Positions 22,047 through 35,580 of a stretch of 64,000 nucleotides of DNA are shown here, one piece after another. The DNA comes from Zygnema cylindricum. Taxonomy: Eukaryota; Streptophyta; Zygnematophyceae; Zygnematales; Zygnemataceae. Location: positions 44,925-108,924 of the forward strand of contig JBBHKE010002616.1 of the NCBI GenBank assembly GCA_037447655.1, written 5' to 3'. Numbering within the stretch: position 1 is the stretch's first letter; the number at the start of each line of letters is the position of its first letter. A model generated the notes under the pieces. That model did not search any database, was not told the origin of the DNA, and saw only the letters and a program-made list of their open reading frames with translations. Made by a program: the position numbers and the translations under genes.

Positions 22047-23219
22047 AAAGCACTCTTTTGTCTCCGTGGAATGTCGTCATGCTTTTCAGTGTTTTTTCAG
22101 ATTAAGAAGAAGCTCCTCAAGCTCCTCTTCTGGTTCAGTTTTTTAATTTCACTTCCTCATCATGAACTTGAGTCAGGAAAGCCTTTTTCTTTCCTCCATC
22201 CCTTGAGGTTTCTTCACCATCTTTCAGTCGAAGATCTGCAAGTTTGACACAATCTGCGATATAGTGTCCCGGTTTCTTGCAGAAGTGACATAGTCCTCCT
22301 CGAGAAGTTCCTCTCCCTTGTCTATCAAATCTACCACCTCCTTGTCCCTTTCCACCAAAGTTTCGATAGGGATCTTTCCCTCTCTCCTCATCACGCTTCC
22401 GCCAATCAACTCTTGCATACAATTTTTGAACACTTGGACTCCCGCTCTTAAGCTCTATGGTGCTTTCTTTCACTAAAACCATTCCCACTGTGTCATCCCA
22501 ATTCCAATTGCTATCTCATATGTCTTGCAATCGGTTAATGATATTCTCATACTGATTATGTAGTTTCATCATTAATGTGTTCACTCTTTGTCTGTTAGAC
22601 CATGAGTTACTTGCACTCTCTAACTCTCCAAAAAATGCTCCTAAATCATTCCAATAATTATTCATACTTCCTCCTTTATAAGTATAAGCTGCAATCTTAT
22701 TTTCCGCCAACTGTTGTTGTTGCAATGATCCACTCTTATATTTGTTAACTAGTGATATCAAATCTGAGATGAAGATTTGACATGCATAAGGGGAATGGCA
22801 ATGCCCTTTGCTACACTTTTAAGAATTAAGAGCTAAACAACCTTGTCTTTGTAGTTCCACTTTTCATACTCTGATCTTTCGGTCTGAACTTTGTCGTCGT
22901 TGCTGGTGGTGCTGCAACCGGTATCGCCTTCGGCAATGGTGTCACTTGAGTTGAAACTCCTCCTTTTTCTCCTGCCATGACAATCTCCTCTCCTTCCTCA
23001 TTTTCATCCTCGGTGATGGTGGCAGCTGTTCTACCAATTGTAAAGGCGGAGGTGCCAGAAAAACGTGTTCCTCCAAACCCAGGTTGAGGTGGGCATCGAA
23101 TTTGTCCAGACACTATGCCCCATAGATGCTTCTCAAATAGTTCTCCCTCCATCATCATTTCCGAATACAAAAAGTCTGATCCATCAAATATGGGCACCCT
23201 AGAGGGTGGGCCCATAACT
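22047..23219 (-). pseudogene. gag fragment of copia element C
   Basis: From 23215 down the product starts MGPPSRVPIFDGSDFLYSEM. It continues through a second frame (22761-22516, with YKSGSLQQQQLAENK) and a third (22488-22135), where the zinc knuckle CHFCKKPGHYIADC is intact. It then stops at the boundary with the LTR of B. Protease and everything beyond are absent. The sequence differs clearly from gag of A, B and E and is closer to F and G, so it is a separate family. Confidence 0.85.
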
Positions 23220-24073
23220 TGAAATTCTATGGTCTCTATTCACCAACAGAATGAGCAGCCTATGTAAATCCTCTAGGATAATATTTTCCCCTTCCACTTT
23301 CCCACTAACACCCTCACCCCTGTGAGGACAAGACTCTCTTGAGTTAAACGCAAAAATAATCACTGAATTTGCTCCCTTGAGCAGTAAGTTATGGCTGGTC
23401 AAAGATGACCTTTATAGTTACAAGCTCTCTTAGAGAGAGGTACCTAAATATCACTAAGTCTTGGTTTGCCTACTCACGAATACCTACTACTAAACCCTAG
23501 TCCAATAGGAACACTATATAGTACAAGAAGGTACAATATGAGATGTACTTGTTGTACGGCCATTGTACGACATGGTCTACAAGGTGACACCTGTCAAATC
23601 GGGAGCCATTGTTCCTCCTCCCATCTTCTCCGGTATTAAATTATGTGGCGCCACGTGGCACCGCGTGACGCTATCTCCAAATGACGCCAAAGTCTCACTT
23701 TGCGTGGCGGCTACAATGTCGGCTGTCCGATCAAAACATATTTCACACGGTTCAGATTCGCGTACATGCATGAATTGCTCCTTTTGGTTAGTTTGCTGTT
23801 AATTAGCGGTTGTGTTAATGTTTATATATCTTTCAAACACGTCACGTGTATCGCTCTGCTAACGCCTAACTGGCTAAGGCGTTTGTCTATTTATTATTCT
23901 ACAGACGTAGGTTAAAATCTGGACTTAAGCAACATTTTAGTAAAATATCCTCTACTTAAAAATCTGCCACTTCCTAAATATGGCGGCAGCCATGGCGTGC
24001 CTTTGATCCTCACTCTCTTTCTTTAAAGTAAAACTAAAATAGAGAAGTGACTATTAATTACCTCTTTTCAACA
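23220..24073 (-). repeat. 5' LTR of element C, family 2 (854 bp)
   Basis: On the minus strand it begins TGTTGAAAAGAGG at 24073 and ends TAGAATTTCA at 23220, followed by AGTTATGGGCCC, the primer site. The end matches the solo LTR at 16111-17347. It is shorter than that copy, so it carries deletions. The TATAAAGGTCATCTTTGACC region is conserved. It abuts copia D pol at 24074, so C probably inserted into D. Confidence 0.85.
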
Positions 24074-26051
24074 GATATGATGATAACTCTAAGGGGTATA
24101 GGGTGTATGTATTTGATAAACAAAAAGTAGTTGTGTCAAGGAATATCATTATAAAAGATGAAGGAGAATTTGCTGAATATTTCACAATGACAGATAAACC
24201 GGTGGAAGAATATTGCAAGATTATGTCATCTTTGACACAAAGAAGACCATTTGCTTTCAGTTTCCTCAACAACAACCTATGGAGACTGTGTCCACGGACC
24301 CTGAAGTCCCTCTTACTGCTCCCTCGGAGTCATCTGCACCACTTTCGAAGGACACGCATCCCGCTCCACGACAGACAAAGAACGTCAGGCATCCATCGAT
24401 CTCACCCTCAAAATTTTTGGGGGGAAGGAGATCTAGCAGCCGTCTGGAATCAGGATCGCACTTTGAATTCTCTACCTTTCGGAGAAACCTCTGGCCATTC
24501 GAGAGGCATTCTCATCACCGGAAAGAACTCACTAGATCGAGGTAGCAAATGACAAAATGAAATATATTATGGAAGCTCAAACGTGGGAGTTGGTGGAGCT
24601 TCCTCCGAACAGAAAAGCCATCGGGAGTAAGTGGGTGTTCAAGGTAAAATTAAACCCGGTTCACACAATAGAAAGGTATAAGGCTAGACCTATGGCCAAG
24701 GGCAATAATCAGAAAAAGGGAATTCATTTTGAAGAGACTTTCTTTCCGGTTGTAAGACTACCAACTGTTAGAATCCTGCTAAGTCTAGCTGCAATTGAGA
24801 ATATGGAAGTCCATCAGATCGACGTGAAAACAACCTTAATGCATGGAGAGTTAGAAAAAACTCTATATATGAAGCAACCACAAATGTATGAAGAAAAATG
24901 AAAGGAGAAATTAGTGTGCAAATTGTTAAAATCCTTGTATGGGCTGAAGCAGGCCCCTAGGATGTGGAACCTAAAGCTAGATGAGTTTTTGACTGGACTA
25001 GGTTTTAAAAGGATTAGTTCAAATCAATCTGTGTATATATTGCAAGGGGAGGATGGAGTTCTATATATTGCCGTACATATAGATCATCTACTACTTATTA
25101 GCAAGTCTATGAGTGAAATAAACCGCATTAAAGAAGCCTTTAAATCAACATTTGGATGAAGGACCTTGGAGAGGCCAAGTATATTTTAGAAAAACAAGTA
25201 AAGAGAGATAGGAACAAGAAAGTAATCATGTTGACTGAAAAGGAAAGCTTGAAAAATTCGAAATGAAAGAAGTAAAAGGGTGTGTAACTCCTATGGAGTT
25301 TAGGCAGTAATTGGAGGGAGATCACTCAAATTCTAGTATTCTAGTCAGTGAGAGTCCAGAGTTAGGGGAGGAGGAGTTTATGGCCTCTAAACCATACAAG
25401 CAGGCAGTAGGCAGCCTCATCTATTTTATGAATTGCACAAGAACAAATATCGCAGCTGCTGTTGGTGTTCTAAGTAGAAGCTTGCAGAATCCGAAGAAAT
25501 CAGACAGGGAAGCCGCAAAGAGGGTTCTGAGATGCCTGGTAGGGACTCTGAATGTCAAACTTGTTCTCGGAGGAGGAGAAGTGAAATTGCAGACTTGGAG
25601 CGATGCTAGCTATGGCGACATGCCTAGCAGAAAGTCAACGACTAGTTTTGTCTTGCAGATTGGAAATGGAACCTGTTGTTGGAGCAGCAAGCTTCACAAG
25701 GTCACGGCACAGTGGACAATGGAGTTAGAGTATATGGCTGCAAGCTCCGCACTTAAAGAGCTATAATGGGTGAAAGCACTTCAACAAGAAGTTGGGTACA
25801 TGCAGACTAGACCTCAAGTCATTTTGTGCGATAACCAGGCTGCCATAGCCATTGCCCCCAATCCCAACCATCACTTTAAAAGTAAGCGGATGGATATCAG
25901 GTTACACTTTGTCAAAGAAAATGTGCTTGTTAGAGTCATCAAATTGTGTAATTTGGTTGATAAAAAAATGGTCGCAGACATGCTAACCAAGGCTCTCCAT
26001 GCACCAAAGTTACGGTTTTGCATAGATGCATTGGACCTAGTGACTCGGTAA
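24074..26051 (+). pseudogene. pol fragment of copia element D (late integrase linker, RT, RNase H)
   Basis: It starts in the linker after integrase (YDDNSKGYRVYVFDKQ) and runs through RT (GSKWVFKVKLNPVHTIERYK) to RNase H (WSDASYGDMPSRKST...) and the terminal HHFKSKRMDIRLHFVKE. The RT active site reads VHIDHLLLISKS, with the second catalytic Asp changed to His. Stops near 24899 and 25763 and a frame change near 25156 add to the damage. Everything upstream is missing because LTR C joins at 24073. D is the oldest element of this nest by position. Confidence 0.85.
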
Positions 26052-26070
26052 GTGTAAAGCTTTAGGAGAG

Positions 26071-26771
26071 TGTTGAAATTAAAGCTTTGATCTCAACAGA
26101 TAATAGTGTGAGGAGGATTTTAGGACTTAGAATATTTTTGTCCAAGTCAAATTGTAATACTTACATTTATTAGTGTTACAGTAGCAAAGTATGTTCTACG
26201 TCTACAGGAACACGCGTCAGTATCTAAGGCTTGTGCAGATATTCGAAAAAGAGCGCTGACAGGAACATACACGCGTTGATTATCGAACGAGCGGAATCAC
26301 AAGATCGGACGGGCGGAATGAAAAGCGCGCATTTGGGAACAATTACCTGTACGGAATAACGAGTACCGTTGGTAACGAATTAAGTCGACAGACGAGATTC
26401 GTGGGGGGTGCACATGTGACTAAGCACAACTGTACGCGCCCAGGTGGACCGTACTTCTGAACAACAATCGGGTAGACTGACACGACTGGCAAGACTAAGC
26501 GAAACCAACATTAGTTGTACGGCGTCGAAACTGGAAATATTTGAAACACATTGTTTTGTTTTTAGCGCATTAAAATTTAGTGTTTCGTCACTTAGATTAC
26601 GGTTAGCGGAAATTAGGGTTTTGAAGGTACCGTGAGTACAATGACGTACAATTTCAGTACCTTTTCATTTTGTAGTGCAATACGATAGCGCCTGGTGTAA
26701 GTTGTTGATTAGTTGGTTAGATCAGACATACTCTAAGTGTATAAAATTTATGACTTATAAAAAAATGTATT
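26071..26771 (+). repeat. 3' LTR of element D (incomplete)
   Basis: TGTTGAAATTAAAGC begins directly after a purine-rich stretch (CTTTAGGAGAG) following the pol stop, as a 3' LTR should. The sequence is unlike the other LTRs here. It runs about 700 bp and is cut by the LTR of element E at 26772; no terminal CA is seen before that. Confidence 0.65.
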
Positions 26772-27828
26772 TGAAACTTTGAGACCTCCATAAGTTCTCA
26801 GGGTGGACAGCTTCCAAGAAGCCTCTAGGATAACCCTGACCCCTTTCTGTTTCAGCAAAAACAATTGCCACCCTATCAGACAATAACTCTGACCACCTTC
26901 ACCCTTGTAAAGGCAAGACTCCCTTGAGTCGATAGCAAAAAGAATCTCTAAATTTGCTCCCCTGAGCAGTAAATTATGGAGGGTCAAAGTTGACCTTTTG
27001 TACATAAGCTCTCTGGGAGAGAGGGTCCTATCTCCTAATTTTTCTAAGTCCTATCTCTTTCATAGACTCTATCTACTGATGTACGGAGCGAATCAGATTA
27101 CATCTCCGTACACAAAAGTACAGCTGCCGATGTACTTTGTGTATGGACATTGTACGACATGGCCTAAATGTCGACACGTGGTATGTCCGGATTCGCTCCC
27201 TTAATCCTCGGAGATGCCGCGATCAAATGTAATTCCGCCACGTGTCATCCGATGTGGCGATGACCACAAACTGCCGAAGTTCCTTTCCGCGATCTCAGAG
27301 TTAATTCCGGCCGTCGGATTACATTCATATTAAATCGTAGCCGTAATAAATCCATGCGCGATATTTGTTTCGCTAAAGAAATAACTGCGCGGTATTCGTT
27401 TCTTATTCGTACCATAATCCGTACTTTTACATTACTGGATCTATGTATCCCGTAAATAGTTCCAATTAAATGAATTATCCTACTTGATAATGTTTAATTA
27501 AATATCAAACCAGATAGTATGTAGCACTAGTAAGAGACTTAAACGGCTAAGGCTACCGGCTAACGGTTGTCTGCCGTCGCGTAGGTACCAGGATCAAATC
27601 CTGTGGCCGACACATACCTTTTAGTAAATAAACCCCTAACTAATATATATTTCCCGTAAACCTCTGGATAGCCTAGGTAGCCATGGCTCTAGCTTCCTCT
27701 CCAATTTCTCAGTGACTGCGACAAGTTTGAGCAGTTGGAGAGAGAAGTTAGAGGTAGACTGCCTCGGCTTTTTCCTATATTTCTATTTAGACCTAGAAAA
27801 TACTTTAAACGGATCTTTAATTTCTACA
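26772..27828 (-). repeat. 3' LTR of element E, family 1 (1057 bp)
   Basis: TGAAACTTTGAG...TTTCTACA on the plus strand, so TG...CA on the minus strand. It is followed by the purine tract AAAATAAGGGGAG (minus strand, 27841-27829). The T-arm-like site is well preserved at 27588-27603. The leader hairpins are present near 26780-27000; one reads CTTTAC-AAGG-GTGAAG. Confidence 0.92.
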
Positions 27829-30800
27829 CTCCCCTTATTTTCTAGTCAATCTTTAATTTCGGACCACACTTCTCCCTGCAGAAAATTAGCTTAGGGGAAG
27901 GCACAAGTTTGGTCATCATATCTGCTACCATCTCACTATTTGGTCGGTTTTCTAAACTGATTATTTTGTTTTCTACTTTCTCTTTAACAAAGTTGAGTCC
28001 GATGTCCATGTGTTTGGCTTTATAATGATGTTTAGGATTGGCAGAAATAGCGATTGCTGTTTGATTATCACAAAATATTTTCTGCACACCACTCTTAAGG
28101 TGACCAAGCCCACCAAGCAAAGACTTGACCCATATCAATTCTTTTACAGCAGAGCAAGTGGCCATATACTCAGCCTCCATGGTGGACTGAGCAATAACTT
28201 TTTGCTGTTTGCTACTCTAACAGCAAGCCCCATCACCCACATATAATACATATCCAGAAGTGCATCTCCTCATCGGAGCATCACCCAAACTGGCATCACT
28301 CGAAGTAGTGATATCACTATTCTCCCCACCCAAATGCAACTATAGATCCCTTGTCCCTATCAAATATCTGAGGAGTCTCTTAGCTGCCTCCCAATCCCTC
28401 TTAGTGGGAGCATTTAGACTTCTACTCAGCACTCCTACAGCTGCAGCTAAATCCGGCCGGGTACAATTCATTTAATAGATTAGACTTCCCACTACTTGCC
28501 TGTAAGGAATAGTCTTCATGAACTTCTGTTCTTCATGAGATAATTCCTCGTCTAAGACTATGACTCCTTCTTCCTCACTCCCCTCATTTCCCTTCTTCAA
28601 CTCCATTGGAGTTGTACAACTATTAGCTTTATCCATTTGAAATTTTTCAAGCATGTTCCCTATTGTTTCCTTTTGAGCCAATCATATAATTTTTCTTTTT
28701 CGGTCTCTCTCTACTTGAATTCCCAAAATATATTTTGCTTCCGCCATATCCTTCATTTCAAATCTTCCTTTAAGATCGGTTTTCAGTTTATTAATTTTTT
28801 CCATTGATTTACTTAAAACAAGCAAATCATCAACATAAATTGCAATAAATATAAAACCTTCCTCATCTTCGAAAACATAGATTGAGTGATCTGAGCTGAT
28901 CCGAATATATCTCAGACCGGTAAAAAACTCATCAAGCTTCTTATTCCACTGTCGAGGCGCCTGTTTCAAACCATAAAGAGATTTAATCAGTCGGCATACC
29001 TTACTCTCCTCTCCTTCCTCCACAAACCCTTCGGGTTGTTGCATGAAGATCTACTCTTCTTATTCTCCATGCAAAAAGGTTGTCTTGATGTCCATCTGGT
29101 GCACTTCCATGTCTTCCGCTGCTGCCAGGCTGAGAAGTATGCGGACGGAGGGAAATCTGACCACCGAGGCAAAGGTTTCCTCGTAGTCAATTCCCTCATT
29201 TTGTGTAAATCCCTTTGCCACTAATCAGGCCTTGTAGCGCTAGATTGTGTTATCTGGATTCAATATTAATTTGAAAACCCACTTACAACCGATTAGTTTT
29301 CGGTTAGGTGGACAATCCACCAGCTTTCAGGTATCGGGTGCCATAATTGAGTCCATCTCCTCATTGATGGCTGTCTTCCACCGGTTTCTTTCTGGACAAG
29401 TCATCGCCTCTCCATATGTTTGAGGTTCATCTTGATGAGATAATTTAGTTACCTTGTTATTAACCTATTTTTCTTGCAGTCTTTTGCTACTTCTCCTTCC
29501 CCCTTCAAAATCTAAGGCCAGAATAGATGGTTCTCGTGGATTCTTTCGAACAAACTAGGGTTCTCCCCTATCCTTTGATTCCGAATCAATTTCCACCACG
29601 TCTTCCGCTTCGGGTAGAGTTGTCACAAGAGTTTCCACAACCGAGTCCTTTTCGGTCTGATTTGTACCTCCAAGAATGTCATCTTCTCTAAAACCTGAAT
29701 AGTTAGGAAGCTCAAAGTCATCAAAATTTTCTGACTCAAAGCCTGATTTTTACTGAATTTGTATACTTGAAGGGATCCACAGACTTTCCTTCATCCATAA
29801 CTACTAGATGCTTTACTAAGATTATATCTTCCCTTTTTAGTTCGTAAACTCTATATCCTTTTACATCTTGATCATATCCTAATAAGTATCCCGGTTTTCC
29901 TTTAGGGACTAGCTTCCAATTGGACCGATTTGTATCTAGACTGAAAACTTGACCGCCGAAAACCTATAAGTGAGATATGTCTGGTTTCCGGCCTGTCCAT
30001 CTCTCATAAGGTGTTTGATCTTTTATAGCTGAAGTAAGAACTCTATTTTTGAGGTAATTAGCACAGTTCATTACTTCTGCCCAAAACCTTTTTCCTATCT
30101 TTTTATCTGACAACATACTTCTAGCACTATCACTTAGAATTCTATTTAACCTTTCAACTACCCCATTCTGTTCCGGGTTTTTTGGAACTGTCTTTTGGTG
30201 TTGGACTCCATCTTCCCTCAGAAAATCCTCAAACTGGTTAGAGGTATACTCCCCACCATTGTCACTCCTTACTCTCTTGATTAGAGTTTCATGGAGTTTT
30301 TCACTCCAGGGTTTATATTGCCTAAAACACTCCTCAGCCTCTAACTTGTTTTTCAAAAAATACTCCTGGGAATACCGAGACCAATCATCAGTGATAGTCA
30401 TCATAAATCTCTTCCCCCCCGGTGAGGGCACTTTAGCCGGTCCCCAAATATCTATGTGTGCTAGATCTATAAATTTTTCTCCTTTATAGGTGGTTGTTTT
30501 AGGAAAGGGTAATCTGTGTGTTTTACCTTGAGCACATCCACTACAATCACTTATATTATCACTCCCACTGAACTAAATCCCTTCCACCACTCCCATCTTT
30601 TTCATCTCTCTTAACTTATCTAGATTTACATACCCAAGCCTCTTATGCCACATCATAATATCATGAACACCAGCATAATAAAGTTTCTTTGTTTCATTAC
30701 TTAAAATCAACCTAAACATCCCATGGCTACCTTTCTCAGCAATGAAATAGACATCCTCCTCAAAACTAGCAGTAAAGACTCCTTCCCTAATGCTAATAAA

Positions 30801-32172
30801 AAAACCCTTATCATCTGATACAGATGTAGAGATGAGGTTTTTGTTCAGCTCCGGAATAAAAATACATCGGAGAATGTTACTATGGATGTCTTTCCTTCTA
30901 GTAACACTTTCAAATCTACCGATCCTACAAGAGTAGTGGTGACTATCCTCCAATCCCCGTACTCTATCTCTACGGTGGGAATCTTTCTTATCTTAGTGAA
31001 CAGGTGCCTATCCTTACACATGTGCATAAAGGCACCTGAATCTACAATCTAGCCTTCTTCACCTTTCAATCCACCGTAAGCACATTTCTGCCTTCGTGGA
31101 ATTTCGACCTCGTTTTTCGCCTCCAACTCCTCATCTAAAATGAGCTCATCGTCCTTGTCCTCGGATTCCGCCTCATGTACCTGTGTCACAAGGGCCTTTT
31201 TCTTTCCTCTCAGGGTACCACCGGTCTGCCCCTCCTTTAACCGAAGCTCGATTAGCTTAGTGCACTTTGCCATATAGTGCCTAGGTTTCTTACAAAAATA
31301 ACATAAACCTTTGGAAGCCCTTGGTCCGAACTCGTCGGTCTGATTTTTCTGCTCCCTCCCCCCATAGTTTGTTACCGGTTTCTGTGAATCCTTCTTCCTC
31401 TAATCGGTTGCAGTTGCCAAGGCTTGGTCACTCTTTCCTCCCCTTCGGATTTCAATCGTATTCTCCCGAACGACAATAACCCTACCACTGAGTTCCATAT
31501 CCACCTTGAGTCCGGCAAGTCTTGCACACGGTTGACTATGTTCTCGAACTCATCAGGTAACTTCATCAGTAAACAGTTAACCTTTTCTTTTTCACTAAAA
31601 TCTTTTCCCGCACTCTCTAGCTCCATGAAGAGTGTAGCAAGCTCATTGCAAAAATCCAACATCTTCCCCCCTTTGTATACATACTCCTTAACTTTCTGAT
31701 CAGCCAACTGTTGTTGCTTAATCGTACCACTTCGGTACATCTCTATGAGAGCCATCCAAAGATCAGATGCCCTTTCTACCTGCAAATGAGGACATGCAAG
31801 TCCTTGAGTGAGATGGCGTAGGATGAAGTGCTTTGCCGCCATATTGTTGAAGTCCCAGGTTTCAGTATCATTATCCTCGTTCCTCGGAATAGGTGACATG
31901 AATGCTGAACCAGTTGCTATTGGTGTGTTCGCCTTCTTCTCCTTTCCTATGTCCACCACCACTTCTTCCTTTGTTTTATCCGTTGAAGGTGGATCCTCTT
32001 TCCTGGTGAATCTGCTTCCTCCAAACCCTGGAGGGATTCTAAGACTTGATGGACGCCCCAATCGTCCACTCACTATCCCCCAAAACCTTTTTTTGCATAG
32101 AGCTCCTATCATCATACTTTCCCAGTATATTAAGCCAGTTCCATTAAAGATTGGTACCCTTAAAGGGCCCAT
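27829..32172 (-). pseudogene. gag-pol of copia element E
   Basis: Gag starts MGPLRVPIFNGTGLIYW at 32172 and stays open to about 31372. The zinc knuckle reads CYFCKKPRHYMAKC near 31270-31310, with the conserved Gly changed to Arg. Protease near 31050 reads LDSGAFMHMC with a stop nearby. Integrase (SDNGGEYTSNQFEDF near 30240), RT (YVDDLLVLSKS near 28820) and RNase H (27842-28230) follow. Frame changes near 30930 and 28682, and stops near 29050, 29560 and 28220, prevent expression. Order and sequence match A and B. Confidence 0.88.
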
Positions 32173-32177
32173 TAACC

Positions 32178-32402
32178 TGAAATTGTGAGACCTCCATAAG
32201 TCCTCAGAGTGGATAGCTTCCAAGAAGCCTCTATGATAACCCTGACCCCTTTGTGTTTCAGCAAAAACAACAGCCACCCTGGCAGAGAATAACTCTGACC
32301 ATCTTCACCCCTGTAAAGGCAAGACTCCCCTGAGTCGATAGCAAAAAGAATCTCTGAATTTGCTCCCATGGGCAGTAAATTATGGAGGGTCAAAGTTGAC
32401 CT
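32178..32402 (-). repeat. 5' LTR of element E, inner piece (U5 side)
   Basis: TGAAATTGTGAGACC starts next to the primer site. The stretch carries the leader hairpins and ends AAAGTTGACCT, where element F is inserted. The LTR resumes at 36775 with GACCTTTTGTAC. Confidence 0.9.
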
Positions 32403-33596
32403 TGAAACTCTGAGACCTCCATTGGCCCTCAGAGTATGCAGATCCAAAAGAAGCTAATCTAGATAGTGCCGACTCCAAGTTAATATAAACCCAAGTGACT
32501 GACCCCTTGACAGTCAGAACCCCAATATAGATTCACCCCTGTGAAATAACACTTTCTGTGTGCTCAGTTCCACCACAGAATGCAAAGTTAGAATATGAGA
32601 TTTGGACACATTCACCCACTTTGACTTTCCCTTAGAAATACAGCCACCCTGGCAGACAAAAACTCTGACCGACTACACCCCTGTGTAGCCTAGACTCCCC
32701 TGAGTCCGCAGCAAAAAGAATCACTGAAAATGGTCAAGTAAATTGATAGTTATGGCTGGCCAAAGTTTGCCATTTATACAGGGTGCTCTCTGGGAGAGGC
32801 AGCTGCCTACCCAAAATTTTCTAAGTCCTATTCCCTCTCTAAAACTCTATCTTCTGAAGTACGGCACCAATCAAATTACTGTATCGTACATAAAAGTACA
32901 GGTGCCGGTGTACTTTATGTACGGCCATTGTACGACATGGCAAAAAATGTCGACACGTGTCATATCCGGATTTGTTCCCGTAATCTCCGGAGTTGCCGCA
33001 ATCCAATGTAGTGTTACCACGTGTCACTTAATGTGGCGGTGATCGCAAACCGCCAAAATCGTACGTCGCGATCTCCGCATCCTTCGCGGCCGTCCGATCA
33101 AATTTGGATTTCAATCGTGGCCGTCATAAATACCTGCGCGGTATTCTTTCCGGCGTCAAACAAACCGCGCGGTATTTATTTCGTAATCGTACCGTACGTC
33201 GTACTTTCCACAACTGTTTCTATGCAGTATCCATATAGTTCTAGTTAAATGAATTATTCTTTTAGTAACTATTTAAATAAATATCATACCTCCTAATATC
33301 TAATACAATTAAGACTATCTGGATAAGACTACCGGCTATTGTCGGTTTGACAAGTGGCAGGTACCAGGATCAAATCCTGGACCTGGCGAAACTATCTTTT
33401 ACAGAAAATCCCCTATAAAACAACTGTCTGTCTCCCTCTAGACAGCACATGCAGCCTTGGCTAACTCCTCCTTCAGTCTTCAGTGACTGCGACAAGTGTG
33501 GGGACTTGAGGAGGAGTTAGAGGCAGGCTGTCAATATCTACTATTTTGCTTTTTATTTTGCAATCTCTAGACCTAGAAAATACTTGAATTCCAACA
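32403..33596 (-). repeat. 3' LTR of element F, family 3 (1194 bp)
   Basis: TGTTGGAATTCAAG at 33596 to GAGTTTCA at 32403 on the minus strand. It contains the U3 hairpin (33461-33520), the perfect T-arm-like hairpin CCAGG-ATCAAAT-CCTGG (33364-33380), and TATAAAT near 32775. Leader hairpins include CTACAC-AGGG-GTGTAG near 32675-32690. Confidence 0.95.
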
Positions 33597-33614
33597 CTCC
33601 CCTTATTTTCTAGT

Positions 33615-35576
33615 CTATTTTTCTTTCAACTCCCACAAACAAGTAAACAAACATCCCCTCCCCTTTTTCCTTTTCTTTTTCCTCTTTCCTTTTCCTTTCA
33701 TAAAACTTAAGTATTTAACACAGTGCATTAAATGAACTGAAATGATAATTATATCACACATTTTATTTAACATCCCATTTTTCTTAAATTCAAGCAAAGA
33801 TTTTATCCACTTCATCACTCTTTCATCCACACACAAACCGATTTCCCTCTTGCGATCCAAATAGCCAGCCCCATTTCCAATCTGCAACATACACCTAGAT
33901 GCTAACCCTTTTACAGGCACATCTTCGTCACACCAAGTAGTGATGTCAAATCCATCCACCCCCAAATATTCCCAAAAACCACTAGTCCCCACTAAGTTCC
34001 TCATAAGATCTATATCTTTCGTACTCATATTTTTATCCATGATAATTACCCCATTTTCTGAACTTCCCTCACTCTCTCCCATGGAATTCTTTCCACTATT
34101 ACTTTCTAATTTAGTTCCCAATAAATATTTCTTCTCCCCTAAACCTTTAATCAAATATTTCTCTTCTCCCCTATCCTTTAAAACCTCTTCGAGTTTCACT
34201 TCTCCCCTTTCCTCGGAATCCGTTGAAGTCTCCCTTTTCCGACCAGTTTTCTGTTTCCCTATTGTGTATAAAATTATCCTCATTAATTTTATCTTTCCCG
34301 TTTTCACTTATGGATCCTAGATCTGACTTTCTCATTTCTAAATCATATACTCTACACTCCTTGACATCCTCAAGTATTTCCTCTCTCTTTACTTCCCTTA
34401 TACCTCCAAAAGCACACTGTTGCCTTCGTCCTATTTCTGTGTACTTTTCTCTCTTCCCCATTCTACCGATGTGAAGAAGCTCCAATTTTTCTTCATCCTC
34501 TTTCTCCTCTTCCTCTTCGTCCTCCTCATCCACATTCCAACTTCTAAGTTTTTCCAAACAAGGGCATTCCTCCATATAATGACCCGGTTCCCTACAAAAG
34601 AAGCAAACCCCCTTTTTTCAAAGCTCCCGTGCCTTTTCCTCTCCCTCTCTTTCCACCAAAGTTCCGATAAGGTTTACCTTTGTCTTTCTTTCTCTCATCA
34701 CGCTTCCGCTCGTCACCACCGTTCTTCTCATCACGCTTCCGCTCGTCACCGCCGTTCCTCTCATCACGATTCCGCCAATCACCACCAGCTGAAAATGCAT
34801 TGACCCTGTCCTTTCCCCTACGAAGCTCCAAAGTGCTTTCCCTCACAAGAATTATCCCCATGGTAAAGCTCCAAGTCCATGAGGAGCCATCCATTGCCTG
34901 CATACGACAAATTATGTTTTCGTACTCATCTGGGAGTTTCATAATTAGTGTATTAATCTTACTCTCCTCAGATTCTACATATCCCGCACTAGTAAGCTCA
35001 ACATATAACGCAGCAATATCATTACAAAACTCTATCATGCCTACCGCCTTTATAAACGTAGGCATCTATTTCTTGTTTTACTAATTGCTGCCTCTGAATA
35101 GTCTCACTCTTATAAATCTGAGTTAGTGCTTCCCATATCTCCGAAGACTTGGTTAGACTTAATAGAGTGATAGCTATCGACTTAGACACATATCTAAGTA
35201 TGAGATGTTTTGCTGTAGTGTTTTTGTATTCCCATATTTTCCTGTCATTTTCTTCAGTTTTAATCCCTACATGTGGTACCATAGCTGAGAGCCTAGCTCC
35301 CCTCACCATAGGTGTCCCTTTTTCCTTCTCCCCTATTTCCCCATCCACGGAAAGGTTTTTCCCTTCACCTTCCGTTGCATCTGAACTCCGGGTGATATTC
35401 TGGACAGTCTCAGATGATTCTCCGTAATAAGCTCCTCCAAAGCTAGGTGGCGGACATCTCACTTGTCCCGCAACAATTCCCCATAAGTGCTTCTCGAAAA
35501 GCAATCCCTCCATTGTAAACGCCCAATACGTGAAGCCTGTTCCATCAAACATAGGCACCCTAGATGGTGGGCCCAT
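33615..35576 (-). pseudogene. gag and condensed pol of element F
   Basis: Gag starts MGPPSRVPMFDGTGFTYW at 35576 (open to 35022) and continues in another frame to 34592, with a Lys/Arg/Asp/Gly repeat (KRDERNGGDERKRDEKNGGD). The zinc knuckle CFFCREPGHYMEEC follows after a further frame change at an A6G5 run near 34612. Next come two overlapping open frames (34575-34171 and 34307-33615). In these, pol landmarks survive in order but shortened: QCAFGGI, VKECRVYDLE, GEKKYLLGTKLES, FDITTWCDED, MLQIGNGAG. Protease, integrase core and the RT active site are gone. The frames stay open despite many deletions. Their activity is unknown. Confidence 0.75.
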
Positions 35577-35580
35577 AACC
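35566..35580 (-). promoter_or_regulatory. Primer-binding site of element F, overlapping gag ATG
   Basis: Minus strand GGTTATGGGCCCACC, then ATC, directly after the LTR terminus. It extends the match to initiator tRNA-Met by one more base (ACCA) than in A or H. The ATG at 35576-35574 starts gag. Confidence 0.78.

Noticed and set aside
24103-24552. Two overlapping plus-strand ORFs in element D as separate genes
   Set aside because: They are the variable integrase-RT linker of copia pol split by a frame change.
34592-34640. Programmed frameshift at the A6G5 run in element F gag
   Set aside because: The zinc-knuckle frame needs a +1 shift, not the -1 shift typical of such a run. Related copies read through in frame, so mutation is simpler.
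33615-34803. Plus-strand Ser/Phe-rich ORFs opposite element F
   Set aside because: Antisense shadows of the Lys/Glu-rich gag-pol frames.
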